From the NCBI GenBank assembly GCA_949318235.1, contig OX439127.1, positions 36,938,656 to 37,002,655 of the forward strand: DNA of 64,000 bases, read 5' to 3'. This stretch comes from Ecdyonurus torrentis (taxonomy: Eukaryota > Arthropoda > Insecta > Ephemeroptera > Heptageniidae). Under the pieces are notes generated by a model that did not search any database, had not been told where the DNA came from, and saw only the letters and a program-made list of their open reading frames with translations. Within the stretch, counting starts at the first letter, position 1. Every line of letters starts with the position of its first letter. The position numbers and the translations under genes are program-made. Of this stretch, positions 41,475 to 54,377 are shown piece after piece.

Positions 41475-41605
41475 CAAGTCTTCCTAATAGAAATGTCGCT
41501 GTAGAGTTTTTTTGTGATGCGACCTAGAATTTACCTGTTTCTTTTCATAAAGCTCATAGTCGCATGGCAAAAAAACTACAATGACATCTCTATTTGGAAG
41601 AACAG
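41475..41605. mobile_element. Palindromic MITE, CAGTTCTTCCGGATAGAAAT family, copy 2
   Basis: More diverged than the 24481 copy. The AGAAATGTCGCTGTAGAGTT arm and the GTGATGCGACCTAGAATT interior are in reversed order relative to copy 1. Confidence 0.8.
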
Positions 41606-41831
41606 ATATATAATCCAAATACTTATTGTTGTGCTTATGATTTTACATAAATAGTATAGAAATCTAGAAATAGAAAAAATTTACTCTAGATATTATAGTT
41701 TTATAATAATGGTATAGTTTTATTATACTATAGTATATATAAATATAAAATATTGACAAGTAAAGAGTTGAAAATGATATATAAATATACCGCAGCAAGG
41801 GCCTTAATATCACAATAAAAAATAAAAGTAC

Positions 41832-41838
41832 TATATAT

Positions 41839-41925
<87 letters not shown>
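41832..41925. repeat. (TA)n microsatellite
   Basis: A TA array with one AAA interruption. A GCAGCAAGGGCCTTA fragment lies just upstream at ~41791. Confidence 0.93.
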
Positions 41926-41930
<5 letters not shown>

Positions 41931-42022
41931 TATAAAAATAATATAGTTTAAAAATGTTTGTGTAACAGGGCGAGCTATATATATATGATCGTCATGCTGT
42001 GACATTTTCAATATATGAAGTT

Positions 42023-42027
<5 letters not shown>

Positions 42028-42098
<71 letters not shown>
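42028..42098. repeat. (TA)n microsatellite
   Basis: TA array, with one phase shift in the middle. Confidence 0.93.
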
Positions 42099-42103
<5 letters not shown>

Positions 42104-42888
42104 TATTTTAAGCACATTATATATATACACTCTCATGCTGAAGTAAATATATTCTTTGAAAATGATGAGCTCTCTGTTGCAAATTGCAAACATATTATAT
42201 TATTTATTATAAAACTCTGCTATCTTGCATTATAGAGACTGGAAAAAAGTTTATTATATTAAATTTTTTCTTCTGCTTCTTTCAATCAATGTATCTGCTT
42301 ATTACTGCACAATATGTCAAATTTCGAGGATCTTGACCCATTTTGTAGTTTGATATCTAATATATCTATGATGGGATCTTCTGTTTAAAACTTATTGAAA
42401 TTATTATTATTAGAAATGTTATAACAGGACATTTAAGATATGAACCAAATATATAAATATCATGGTGAACCAGGGTTATAGCGGGACAAGTCAAGACAAT
42501 AATAAAGTCCCACCATGTCCCCGACTCACTTTTACTCCTGTGGTGGACGGTGGACGCATATTTTGCAGTGTTTTATGCTTATAAAAAAATGAGCCATGTT
42601 GGATATTATACTGTTTGAGCTGAGCGCGGGTTTGAATTTGAATGTGTAATGACGCATGCGCAGACATACGTAGAATTAGCGGAAGGGAAGGGGGGAAGGG
42701 GTGTGTTTTGTGTATAGAACAAGAAAATGTTGTGTTGTCACCTTGCCACTTACGGTGAAGGCTAGCCCCTGTGTTCTTAAAATCAGTCTTAAAATCCCCT
42801 AATATGAACGAAGGAGCATAAAAATAAACATTGAAGATAAACTTTGCTTGCCAAGAAGCACACGCAGAGTCCGACTGTCTATTCGCAA

Positions 42889-44690
42889 ATGCAAGATAAC
42901 CCATCAAGCATGTCGTCAAACAACAACTCTGAGACTTGCGTAGAAATGCAAACTAATCTTACTACCACCATACCGAAAGGTAATATTTATATTAATTGCA
43001 CAGGTCACAAAGTTTGCATTATTGTTGTTTTACACGTATTTATGTGTAGGTTGTGTGCTCATAATTAAATAAGTTAATCCAGCATGCTCGTTTGGAAAAG
43101 GACATTACTCTCCGATTCGTACGTCTTACCTGCATCCGCCGGCTGTATCAAGGTGCATTCACATATATTCATGACATTGTAACTTGTAACTTATTTGCGC
43201 GGCAAACTCATTATTCCCATAACTCTAAAACAATATGCTATTCAACAATTTGCTGCGCAAAGCTACAGCAAATAAAATGTGAATGCACCTATGTATGGGC
43301 ATTGGCATTCATTTATGATATGTATGTATGATGATCATAATACATATATGAACAGTACATTACATTCATGCATACATAATGCGTAAATGCATTTGTTGCA
43401 GAGTACCTGTAAAGCCTGTAATGCATATGTATTATGTGTATGTACATGTATGGTCACGTAACGTTTGCCGTGGTAATAATGAAGCAAGGGCACTATACAT
43501 ATGTATGTACATTACAGACTCATATAAAGTTTTATTCTTTGTGTACTTGAAGGCAATAAGAGTAAAATTCTATATGACATAATGTGTGTACCAATACGGA
43601 CACAATTATAAGTTACAAAGCATTTGATTGAAAAAATCGTAAATGTATAATGTACAGCTCTGGACAAAAGTCCCTGAACAGGGCAGTGGCAGCCGCTGCA
43701 TTTTCTCATAAAGATAACGTAGGGTGGTTGCGGGTTGCCTATGCAAATCGTTCGGGAACTTATTGCCAGAGCTGTACATAGCAACATTGCCACAATGATA
43801 ACAGGTCAAGGTAGAGAAGTAGAGTTACGGTGGGCGGCAAGAAAAAATAAAGCCTTTTACTTCCTTTGATTTTAACGAATTGTGTCCGTATCGTTACATA
43901 CTTATGTGTGTATAATGTGTGTGGCTTTTATTATGTATCATATTACAAAACGCATAGAATTATAGACATTTATAACAGTGATGGTCATTTCTTACCTTCT
44001 GTATATTTTTTTAAATTTTTTTTTTTTTTTTGTTTGTGTGTATATATTTATTATTTTGCAACATTGTACTGGTTTACATATAGCCTGCAGCAGGTAAACA
44101 AAACTGCTACTATAGTTATTAATTTACATTTTTTTTTCTTCCAGGACCTTCAAGTTGTTGGAAATCAGGAGCAAAATACTGCATTATGACATTTTGCTGT
44201 CTAAATGTGATTATGCTGTTTATCGGAGGCTTGTGGCCAGCTCTAACTGGATATTCATTGCATGATCATAAAGAAATTGTCATCATACACACGGATAAAC
44301 TTGTCCACAATGTATCTGACAAGTTTCTAAGTGTTGCTTTGGATTCTTCTCTAATTCAGAAGAAATGGGATAGATTAGACTTCAGGTATTATGCATTACA
44401 GTTTACTTCTTACAGCACTTTGTATTTGAAAGGAAAGGTGTATTAATATATTATATTAATATTATTATATATTACTGTATATTAATAGTTGTAATATAAT
44501 ATTAAAAACAATTCAGTATTTATTTTAAAAACATTGAAATTCTATTGTCAATTTTAATTCCACTTTTAGTAAAACAATATAGAAACTAAAACTCTAGCCC
44601 CTGTAAGTTGCAACACTAACTAGTTGAACCATAGTTAAGCTGTTATTTTTACTGTTTCAACAATTTATAAGTTGTTATTTTGATTGTTGC

Positions 44691-44740
<50 letters not shown>

Positions 44741-47700
44741 TTGCAAATAAATTGTTGCAACAGTCAAAATAACAACCTAACTGCAGTTTAAGTAGTTAGT
44801 TAGCATTGCAACTTACGGGGGTAGAAACTATAAACTAGCCCAAATTCTTGTTTTATAACAACGCCAATACCTAATAAAGTGCATGTACTGTACAGTCATT
44901 TTACTTAAAAATTAATTTGCATTGGCATATGGGAATAACATGTATTTAAATAGAGTTTTTCGTTGACTGAAATCTCCATCTGATTGCATGGTATGGCCAT
45001 AAGCCAATAGAAATTCATTTTTAAGTAAAATGACTACATAATTACAGTACTTATTTCTACGTACCTCATTTTTGGGATGGAGAGAGCAGACCAACCCAAT
45101 TTATTTTGTGTAATGTGTAAAAGCAGAGAGTGTAAGCAGAGTTTAGTGATTGTTTGCATGTAAATCACAGGCATTACAATTATGTTTAATTTAATTTGTA
45201 GATCTGATGCTGTGCTTGGAATGGGAGATGCTTTGTCACCATGTTATCTTCGAGTTGGTGGCACAGCTGCGGACAGATTAATATTCCAAGAGAAAGATAA
45301 TGGAGGCAGAGGAAGCTCATCATCTAATATTCCAATGGATGGAGGATCCTGTGCATTGGAGGGAGAGCTGTGCTCTAAAAACACTGAGAACTTCACTATG
45401 TCAGGTACATTTATTTGTGTATTGGTAACTTTTGTATCTTTGGCACCATGAGATGTACTTCTCTATTTCTATGGAGTTTGGCCACTTTATAATTTTGTAG
45501 CTTATTAGCAAATTATGTATGTAAAGGAGTATAGGGTATATTATAATCTCACTTTGAAGATTCTTTTTGTTGATGCTGTTTTCTGACATTTACAGGACAA
45601 GATTTCATTGATGTAAATGTCTTTGCAAATTCTACTGGAATGGATCTTCTCTTTGACCTGAATGTTCTTCTCAGGAAAGGCAATGCCTGGGATGAAAGCA
45701 ATGCAGTGGAGCTCTTAAAATTTGCTGAGCGCAACAGTTTTAAAATTGCTTGGCAACTTGGCAATGGTATGATTTGTCTTTTAATCCGTGTTTGTTTATG
45801 TTTACACTTTCAAACTGCTTCTTTTTTATTTATTTTTTTTTATTTTTTAAGTGGGTTCTTAAAAGGGCTGTGGAAAATCATCAAAATCTTGAAACTGGTT
45901 AATCAAACAAAATATTTAAATAATTGTAAAACCCGTATTTATTTTAAAACCCGCTTATTTGTCATTTCTTTAATGATTGCTTTATTTGAATATAAATATA
46001 TATTGCTATAAATTATTTCAAAATACAATATAAGACCATGCATATATCGATGATGTTGCGAGCAATATGTGTAACTCGTTTTTTGTCACGCGAAGCAATA
46101 TGTGTAAGTCAAGTGCCATCTACATAACGTTCGGAAACGATTTACACATTTTGCTTAACTTGACAAAAAAACGACTTACACATATTGCTACGGGTGACAA
46201 AAAACGAGTTACACATATTGCTCGCAAGGCACAACAACATCGATATATTACTCTGATGCTGTTCGTAAACTCTGTTTTCTGCTACTAAAATGATGATCAA
46301 CTATGGTTATTCAAATGTAATGCACATTTTTTGGTGCAAGAAAACAGGGTTTATGAACAACACTACTAGTATGTCTTTTTTAAGGTTAAATTTATATTAT
46401 ATACAATTTTTTATGCTGTTATTTATATTATTATGAGTTAATGAGCGTATTAGGAAAAAACCATCGCGGTTAGTATTAGTTAATGAGTTAATGTAAAGTT
46501 ATGAATAGGCTATAGTATAAAATATTAGTTAAGGAATATTTCATTATTAACATAAAAGTTTTTTTTTTTTTTTTTTTTTTTTCCCCTTCTATTTCAACTA
46601 TAACCCCAAACTTAGTCAATGATTGACTCAATAACTAATTTCAATTAAAGAAAGTTTTTTCCCCTAAAGCTCTAGTTATTAGCTCTTAAAGTCAAGACAA
46701 GCAGCTAAAATAAGAGCCATTATAAAATAAATACATCAGGATTGTACAGACCTTGAATACAATGATACTTTAACAGGATAATACTGTGAGCCATTTCCAA
46801 AAGCATCATATTTTATTTATTATTATCTTTGTTTTTTTATTATTAATAATTTGACTAGAGCAAATAACAATTGAAACAAGTTATTAGCCACAGTAAATTA
46901 CTAGAGTCACGATTAAATGTGTATTTTTAAAATGTTTATTAAAAATTATGGCAACATGGAAAGGATAGGTTACAGCAATCCAGAAATAGCCTTGCCATAG
47001 AGAAGAATGCCCTACAGTTAAGTGTAAATCTTGCTAGCACATAGATGTTGTGGCAGAAGGGGGGGGGGGGGTGAGAATATGGTAGCTTTTGGCACAATAC
47101 ACCCAAGAGTGCGCGTGTGTGTGCCTATATCATCTTTTTCAGACATAGAGAGAAACTAAAACACTTAACCAATGTGTTTATATGTATTTATTATCTCTGT
47201 GCTAGCAAGATTTTTACCAAGCTATAGTACATTCTTCACTAAAGTAAAGCCCTTGCTGGTTTCCTCTATCCTTTCCTTTTAATTTTATCATACTCAACCA
47301 CAATGATTTATTTTCCTTCATTTAACTTGCGTATGCAAAATTTCTCAATATATTAATTAATTTAGACAAATGTGAGCTAATTATTGTTCATATACTTTCA
47401 GAACCAAATGCATTTCGACATGTTTTCCATGAATTTATTCCTGCATTTCAACTTGGAACAGATGTGCGTTCACTTCGTCTTTTACTCAATCAGTTTCAAT
47501 TATATGAGCATGCAACATTGGTTGGGCCTGATGTCACAAGACCAAGACTTCCTGAGCAAGATGATTTAGAATTTCTTAGGGAATATCTTCGAAAAGCTGG
47601 ACCTGAATTAGATGCTGTGACTTGGCATCAGTAAGTTTCAATTATTAGCAAAGTAAATAGTAATATAATAACAATAAAAGTGATTACATAAATAATTCTT

Positions 47701-50700
47701 TATTATATAAAGTTAAAGGAAATGTATAGATATAATAAAAAAAATTAGGGAATAAGCTATAAAATGAGCCATGACCACATTAATACTGGGTGGTAAAGGT
47801 TTAAAATGAAGCAAATCTGAATTTTCCTTGGCAATGGACACCTCAAGTACACCAAAAGTATTATTTATTTTATTATGATAAATTTGAAAGAAAAGGGTTG
47901 AAAAACAGCAAGGGCCTTGCCTTGGTGACGAGAAACCATTGACTAACCAGCAAGGTAAAACCCTTGCTGCTTTTTATCCTATATTTTTAAATTTGCACTG
48001 GATAATAGGCTAAATATTAAGGAAAAATAGACTATATGATGGTTGATAATTAAAAAGATTTGGTAAAAGACATAGATAGTTCAGGAAAAAAATGGGGAAT
48101 AGGAGATAGTTTTATAAACCTAACCATGATGGTTAGCTTAATATTTCTATTATGTATTTTATAAATAAAAAGTACAAAGATTTTAGCATGCAATAATATG
48201 TTTTGGTTACAGTATATATATATAGTTTCTGTAATAATAGTAATATGCCAATCCAATGTGTTACTATAGGGTTACTTAACCAATATGTGTATTGCTTCAG
48301 GTACTACTTAAATGGACGTGAAGCTGTTCTTCAAGATTTTTTGAATGTTGAGACTTTCAATGAATTATATGAACAGATATCTATGGTCAAGAAGGCAGTG
48401 AGAAATATGGCACTAGAGACTCCAATCTGGCTTGGTAAGTAAAGTAAGATGCACTTCATGAATGCACCAATTATTTAGACCAAGAAAAATAAAAAAAGTG
48501 GAAAAAAATTAGGACAAATCTGAATTTTTCAGGGTTGGTAGAGACCATTGCCCCAAGCTTTCTACCAAAAGTTACCAAAAATTACCCTTGAGCTTTTCCG
48601 GAAAAGCGGAAAAATCTGCTAAATCGTAACTAATGAAGATATCTTAAAAATTCAAACGGATTCTTGTTCCTCGGATCAAACTACATTGGAAACACATATT
48701 TTCCAAAAAATTATGTCAACAGTAATGGCGGTGGAATTTTCCAAATTCGTCACTTTACCACTTCAGCTATTTTCTCCACATTTTCACATTTTGTACAAAA
48801 ACTTGAAACTTAATACCATAATGATTAACATAGTTTATTGTAAAGATTATAACAAACAAAATAAGATACGATTTATTAAAATATCTCAATTTTTAACGAA
48901 ATTATGCCCGGAAAAGCACAAGCGCCTATGGCTTGCGCAGCATGCTATACCCCTAGATTCTCCTGCTTTTCCAGGCATAACTCCGTTAAAAATTGAGATA
49001 TTTTAATAAATCGTATCTCATTTTGTTTGTTATAATCTTTACAATAAGCTATGTTAATCATTATGTACAAAATGTGAAAATGTGGAGAAAATAGCTGAAA
49101 TGGTAAAGTGACGAATTTGGAAAATTCCACCGCCATTACTGTTGACATAATTTTTTGGAAAATATGTGTTTCCAATGTAGTTTGATCCGAGGAACAAGAA
49201 TCCGTTTGAATTTTTAAGATATCTTCATTAGTTACAATTTAGCAGATTTTTCCGCTTTTCCGGAAAAGCTCAAGGGTAATTTTTGGTAACTTTTGGTAGA
49301 AAGCTTGGGGCAATGGTCTCTACCAACCTTGAAAAAGTCAGACTTGTCCTAATTTTTTTCCACCTTTATAGGGATTTGAGTTAAGTATCCTGGTCTAATT
49401 TTCTAACTTTTTGCTTTGTTCCAAGACTTACTCATAACAAAAAAGATAAAACCATTGTAGTGATAGTATTATTAATAAAATGAAAGGATCTCAATTGTTA
49501 AAAAAAAAAAAAAAAAAAAAAAAACATTTCGAACTGAAAAATCACACTTTACTATTACAAATAAAAAATAAATTAAAAAAAAAGAAAAAAAAAAAAATAC
49601 TGAAATCGTATTATGGGTTTGTTGTCTCATGCTAATAAGGCATCAATGCCCAATGCTTTTAATTTTTCAATGGGTTAATTTTGAAGGGACATTTTGACTC
49701 AAAATAGTGAGAATGCAACTTATAAACAAACAATATATAAGCTAATATATAGGCCTATATTTATAATATTTTGTCCATGAAATTGTATATCTTTGAACAC
49801 AAGTTTTAAAATGGGATTTGTTGGCAACCTGCAACAATCCAATGCTTTTCTTATGAGAAAAACACAGGTTGCCGAAATAACCTATCTTAAACTAAATGTC
49901 CAGAGTTGTGCATCTGTACTCATCAGCAAGAAGCATGAGTGGACGAGCTGACTAGAAGATTGCTCATACAAAGCGAGTAGGGACAGAATTCGACATGATA
50001 AAATATTTATCAATCATTGCTGCCTGCTCTGCTCGCAATATAGAAATTGCTAAAAAAAAGAGTGGAGGTTGTTGGTTGAAAATAATCTTAAAATTTTTAC
50101 CAAATTGTACCTGTACAATTAACTTATTATGCAATTAAAAGCATTGATGGCATCTAGTTGTTTGGGGTGGACCACAGACACATAATTCATATATATATAT
50201 TTTTTTTTCTATTATTTGGAATATGGTAATGTTTAGAGGAATTTTCTGATACAAAATGCTGGTTAAAAAAAATTAATAACTTATCTCTCCGTTTATTGAT
50301 ATGATAGGACGTACTGTGCTAATTTTCAGGTGAAACGGGCTCAGCTTTTGGAGGAGGTGCACCTGAGTTGTCAGATCGCTTTGTTGCTGGTTTCTTGTGG
50401 CTTGATAAGCTTGGAGTAGCAGCAAGCCAGGGCATAGATGTGGTAATTAGACAAAGCTTGTATGGTGGCCACTATGCATTAATCAAAGATGATTTACGCC
50501 CTACACCTGTAAGTAATATGCTTCAAGAGTGATATAGTCTTATGATTTTATTTAAAAATATATTTTGAAAAATAATTTGATAATTTATTTAAGGAGGTAG
50601 GGTACCAGCAAAAATTAATGCTTATCAAATCTAAAAACAACATAACGTAAAGATGATATGTTAACTTGTGTTAACAGATATGTGCATGGACATGGACAAT

Positions 50701-52590
50701 GAAATAATAAGGTTATAGTATTTAATATGTGAATACTTTAAATTGTAGCACCAGTTCTGAGTCAGTTTAGTTCAAAATTTATTGATAATAATAAATAAAT
50801 AAAAATATAGGATATATATCCTATATATAACAAATAAAAAGTTTTGTGAAACAAAATAAAATTTGAAAATAGATTAAATATTTTTGTAACTTAAAATTTT
50901 GGAACTGTAGCAAAGAATTGTTGTGAAAATTAAGTTAAATGCAACCAAATACTTTTGGTCCAAGGTGGTATCCTACTTACTTAGAGTGCAGTATGTGAAG
51001 TTCTATTATAAACATGATAAATTAAGGATAAGAAATCATCTTCAGTTAACATGGTAATAAACTGAAAAGAATTATTGTGGATAAGTCCCAGTAAGGACAA
51101 AACAGCTGTCCATGGCTAGAGATGAGGTGCTGAGAATGACAGTGTGCTATGCACAATGCTCACGCCGTCTAAACGAATATGCAAGCCAACATTCCCCTTT
51201 TTTATGAAGCTCACTTTCTACAGAGCAATATGAGCCATTTACATACGCTATAAATTTCTTTTCAGCCTGGGTTAGAACATTTTCTCTAACTTGGCGTCCC
51301 GGTTAGTGTACGCTCATACTATCCCCAATTCCCCAATTTTTCCTAATCTTTATGTGTTTTACTGTCAACAATTTTTTTTTATCATAACTTCTAATTTACA
51401 TATTTTTTGATGAACTACACCATTAAAGATTGCATTTTTCTTTACAGGACTTTTGGTTATCTGTACTGTACAAGAAGCTGGTTGGCCGTGGTGTAGTAGG
51501 TGTCTCTCAGCTAGCAAGTAACAAAGGCCATGTACGCATTTATTGCCACTGTACACACCCTCATCAGCTAACCCAAGGACTGGGAGCCGTGACAGTATTT
51601 GGACTAAATCTTCAGGCGTCAAATGTTGAATTGTCTCTGCAAGGTACACACAATGTCAGCAGTGTGCATCGGTACATTCTGCAAGGAGAAACTGGACTCC
51701 AGTCAAAGTAATTATCTCAGCTAATTTAATAATTGAATGAAAGGGGGGGGGGGGGTAATCCTCAATTTTGTAAAATTCGTAACCAAGTCAGGAATAGCCA
51801 TCAACACAGATTTTTTTTTTATGAAGCCTAAATGATCAATCTCTAAATTCCTTATAATTTCATAAATTCAATAATAAGTAAAAGGCTAGAAATACCAACA
51901 AGGGCCTTACTACAGTAGATGTTCTATGAAGAGGTTGAGGTCTCACGTTCAACTGTAGTATAATTATGAAATGTTCCTAACTGAAAGCTTTCATTGTATA
52001 TTAATGGCATCAATCAAAGAAAAGATTTGCTTGATTAATAATGTCATTAATATATGACGAAAGCTTTCAGCTATGAACATTTTTTTAACTATAACTCTGT
52101 GCCACATGAGACCTCGACCTCTCCATAGAATATCTACTGTGGCAAGGCCCTTGCTGGTAAATCTTTATTATTGATCCTAACTGCATTTTTTTTTTTCTTG
52201 AATTAATGTGTAATTTATTGTCACACCTTTCATGAATTTATGAAATATTTGGATATATATACATTGCAGACAAATAAATAGATTTGGAAATTAGGGATTG
52301 GGGGATACTGAGTTTTAATACTTCTAGCGGGCCAAAACAACATGTAGAACAATATGTTGTAGCATTCATATTAAAATTTTGGATATTTATATTATTTGTG
52401 GTTAATTTATTGCTGTTCTTTTAGGCATGTACTTTTGAATGGCCTACGCTTAGAGTTATTTCCAAATGGCTCACTTCCACCTATGCCACCTCAACCAATG
52501 GATTTGAGTTCTCCTATCACTCTACCAGCTCACTCTATGGGCTTCTGGGTTCTTCATGGTGCTCAAGTACCTACCTGTCAGCCCATGTAA
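42889..52590 (+). CDS. HPSE: Heparanase (GH79 endo-beta-D-glucuronidase)
   Basis: Nine exons: 42889-42979, 44145-44385, 45202-45404, 45596-45766, 47402-47630, 48301-48434, 50330-50508, 51448-51707, 52425-52590. Phases agree and give 557 residues (human 543). Heparanases cleave heparan sulfate in lysosomes and extracellular matrix. The acid/base glutamate is E236 in QLGNEPNAF, split by the exon 4/5 border. The nucleophile is E358 in [14 protein letters not shown]. Other family blocks are [37 protein letters not shown] and [16 protein letters not shown] hydrophobic segment at ~42-60 follows a ~40-residue hydrophilic N terminus, so it looks like an uncleaved signal anchor rather than a terminal signal peptide. 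The region matching the excised human linker is much shorter. An in-frame stop at 42838 supports this start; Met8 is an alternative. A poly(A) signal AATAAA lies at 53051-53056. Confidence 0.94.
43151..43290. mobile_element. MITE with AGGTGCATTCACAT ends
   Basis: The left AGGTGCATTCACAT and right ATGTGAATGCACCT are inverted. Inner TTTGCGCGGCAAA/TTTGCTGCGCAAAG motifs lie inside. It is in heparanase intron 1. Confidence 0.75.
43651..43778. mobile_element. MITE, TGTACAGCTCTGGCCAAAAG family, copy 3
   Basis: TGTACAGCTCTGGACAAAAG at the left and TTGCCAGAGCTGTACA at the right. The interior is colinear with the 9198 copy. It is in heparanase intron 1. Confidence 0.87.
44593..44824. mobile_element. 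Palindromic MITE, CTAGCCCCTGTAAGTTGCAA ends, poly-T centre
   Basis: The left CTAGCCCCTGTAAGTTGCAA and right TTGCAACTTACGGGGGTAG are inverted. ATTGTTGCAACTT and its inverse flank a ~43-nt T run at ~44695-44737. It is in heparanase intron 2. Confidence 0.85.
44886..45050. mobile_element. MITE with TACTGTA...CATTTTACTTAAAAA ends
   Basis: The left AGTCATTTTACTTAAAAATT pairs with the right ATTTTTAAGTAAAATGACT, with TACTGTA/TACAGTA at the rims. It lies ~150 bp before heparanase exon 3. Confidence 0.8.
46043..46249. mobile_element. Palindromic MITE, TATATCGATGATGTTG ends
   Basis: The left TATATCGATGATGTTGCGAG and right GCACAACAACATCGATATA. The arms contain CAATATGTGTAACTCGTTTT and its inverse, plus a second inner inverted pair (ACTTACACATATTGCT). 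It shares the TATATCGA terminus with four other palindromes. It is in heparanase intron 4. Confidence 0.88.
46254..46364. mobile_element. MITE, TTCGTAAACCCTGTTTTCT family, intact copy
   Basis: The left GATGCTGTTCGTAAACTCTG and right CAGGGTTTATGAACAACACT are inverted. The centre (ACTATGGTTATTC) matches the centre of the split copy at 18056-18318. It begins 5 bp after the preceding MITE. Confidence 0.8.
46961..47274. mobile_element. AGCAAGGGCCTT family, ~310-bp copy
   Basis: The left AAAGGATAGGTTACAGCAAT, CCTTGCCATAG and CTTGCTAGCAC are inverted at the right (GTGCTAGCAAG; GCCCTTGCTGGTTTCCTCTA, TCCTTT). It is in heparanase intron 4, ~130 bp before exon 5. Confidence 0.75.
47903..47985. mobile_element. 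AGCAAGGGCCTT family, minimal copy
   Basis: AACAGCAAGGGCCTTGCC then a second CAGCAAGGTAAAACCCTTGC and TGC, ending TTTTTATCC. It is essentially two end motifs with almost no interior. It is in heparanase intron 5. Confidence 0.6.
48475..49399. mobile_element. Large foldback, two ~440-bp inverted arms
   Basis: The arms 48475-~48918 and ~48963-49399 are near-identical inverse complements, with one ~27-bp gap in the right arm and a loop of only ~45 bp. Because of this, the same hypothetical peptide start ([18 protein letters not shown]) reads on both strands. It fills much of heparanase intron 6. A transcript through it would form a very long hairpin. Confidence 0.93.
51075..51345. repeat. Dispersed repeat, copy 2
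   Basis: Colinear with 35938-36240 (CAGCTGTCCATGGC; GGTTAGAACATTTTCTCTAA; CCCCAATTTTTC). It ends ~100 bp before heparanase exon 8. Confidence 0.55.
51892..52160. mobile_element. AGCAAGGGCCTT family palindrome carrying an inner palindrome
   Basis: The outer arms match 36283-36424 (ACCAACAAGGGCCTTACTAC ... CAAGGCCCTTGCTGGT). A second inverted repeat with GAAAGCTTTC near both ends (about 51950-52084) occupies the centre. It is in heparanase intron 8. Confidence 0.82.
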
Positions 52591-53050
52591 TGTACATAAT
52601 TCATTATCGAGATGTTAGTCATTCTTTTTTGTTATTTGATCGAATCTCAATATTGGATGAGAATTCCACATTTGTTATAAGTTTTAAGTAAAACAATGTG
52701 TCAAGTCTTCTCACTTGCAAGTGTGAGATGTGGCATATAAAGTTGTCATTTAATTATGGTATCTAAGAGGTCTGAAGCAAACTTAAGTATAAGCACTATT
52801 ATAATTTAATAATTAACATTTAAAGAAAAAAAAAATGTTGCAGAAGCAGACTAATTATAATGTTCATTTTTCTATAAATTACCTAGTCACCATTTAATAT
52901 TGAAAAAAAAAAAGAGAAGTTTTAATCCTTTCATTAAAGAAAAAAATTACTTATTTTTACTGCACAAGACCACCTCAATGTTTACTTGATGATTTCCTAT
53001 GTACAGTATAAGCTTTAAAGATACATACATTATTGTTTTCGTAACTAGGT

Positions 53051-53056
53051 AATAAA
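53051..53056 (+). terminator. Candidate heparanase poly(A) signal
   Basis: AATAAA ~460 nt after the stop, the first plain hexamer that I noticed downstream. Confidence 0.45.
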
Positions 53057-54203
53057 GTTGTGCTGCAGCTTAATTTACTGGAAAATAGTAAAATAAAACA
53101 TATTTTTATTTACTAATTTCTCACTCAACTTTCATACAACAATAAGAAAGAATTGTTAAAAGTTGCCAGACCTAAGGTTATATAGAAGAACATCATCTGA
53201 AAAAGTGATTTCTTCAAAATGACATCTAAGTTTGCATGGGCTTAATGTAAAGCTGCTAGGATTGATTGTACAATTGTTTATTAATATAAATGTTAATTAT
53301 ATGTTAGTTTAATTACGAGATCCTCATTCCATTTATATGGTTGTCATTTGACCTGGGTTTAATCCTTTACATAATGTAAAATTAAATATGTGTATTTCTA
53401 AACTAGTATTGGTTGTCCTTTAATCCATAAACAAAACAAAGAAAAACAGGTTAAATATATATTTTATTCCCAGTAATTCTGCATTTCTACACTTTTATAA
53501 TACTTTTGCATACAATTAACTATATTGACGAAGTATGTGGTAAAGGAAAAGGAATGAGAAAATTAGTAAAATTACATGTGATGCTACAAATGGATACACT
53601 GTTTCTTTAGCAATTTAATTGCAAAGCTAATTTGACAAGCATTTTTAGTTGTTGTTCCCCCCCCCCCCCCTCCCCTTTCTTGCTTTCTTCTTTTCTTTCT
53701 TTTCTCCCTCCCATTAAAAAGAACAACAAAAAGGTTATTTTTTATTTTATTTATTAAACACCAAGAACAACAAAAATGTTATTTTTGAAGTATACAAAAG
53801 TATACATGCATCTTTCAATTGGAATAGTAACAACAGAAAAAAGAATGCATTAAAACTATTTTATAAATTATATTCAAACCTTTTCCAATCGTTCATCCAT
53901 TTCTTAAAAAAATACAAATATTTGTTTATGCAATTGGTACATAAAAGTATATGAATTAATTTAATATGCTTCCTCAAGGTCTTGTTAAATAATATAGGGT
54001 GTCTCTTGTCATATAAGGGCTAATTAATTGTAGCCAAACTGGTCATTTAATAACATTTAGCAGCCTATGTATGTTTTTGACATGTCAGAACCAGGTGAGA
54101 ATTTTCAAATTTTCAAGTTCATATTAACAAATTGCAGCAACAATAAGATAAGGAAACTTTGGAGCTGATTATCTTAAAATTTATATACTAGGTTAATAGT
54201 GTG

Positions 54204-54377
54204 TATTGACTAATAACAGAACAACTGTTTCTTCAAGCTTAAGACTTAAAAGCGACGGCGCTCACATCCACTTCCGTTACAACGTACTGCGCATGCAAAG
54301 TAAGTAGAAATGGAAGCGGCTGTGACCAAAATCTCTTAAAGTCAGCCTCCAAACAGTTGTTCCTTTATTGGTCAATA
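54204..54377. mobile_element. MITE, AATAAAGGAACAACTGTTTTGAGGC family, copy 4
   Basis: Left TATTGACTAATAACAGAACA and right GTTGTTCCTTTATTGGTCAA, with the central TGCGCATGCAAAG. It is colinear with the 39784 copy. Confidence 0.88.

Larger units (their letters stand above)
39592..42888. other. SANBR 3' UTR and intergenic region to heparanase
   Basis: There is no coding exon. After the palindrome and MITE near 39700-39950 come AT-rich DNA, two SINEs, a MITE and three long TA arrays. The last ~400 bp before 42889 are less AT-rich (GCATGCGCAG near 42655) and are the likely heparanase promoter and 5' UTR. Confidence 0.5.

Noticed and set aside
42844..42888. Upstream extension of the heparanase frame from a TTG codon
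   Set aside because: There is no ATG between the in-frame stop at 42838 and the ATG at 42889, so the ATG is the simpler start.
48686..49175. The same peptide encoded on both strands
   Set aside because: It is the direct consequence of the inverted repeat at 48475-49399. There is no coding signature or domain.
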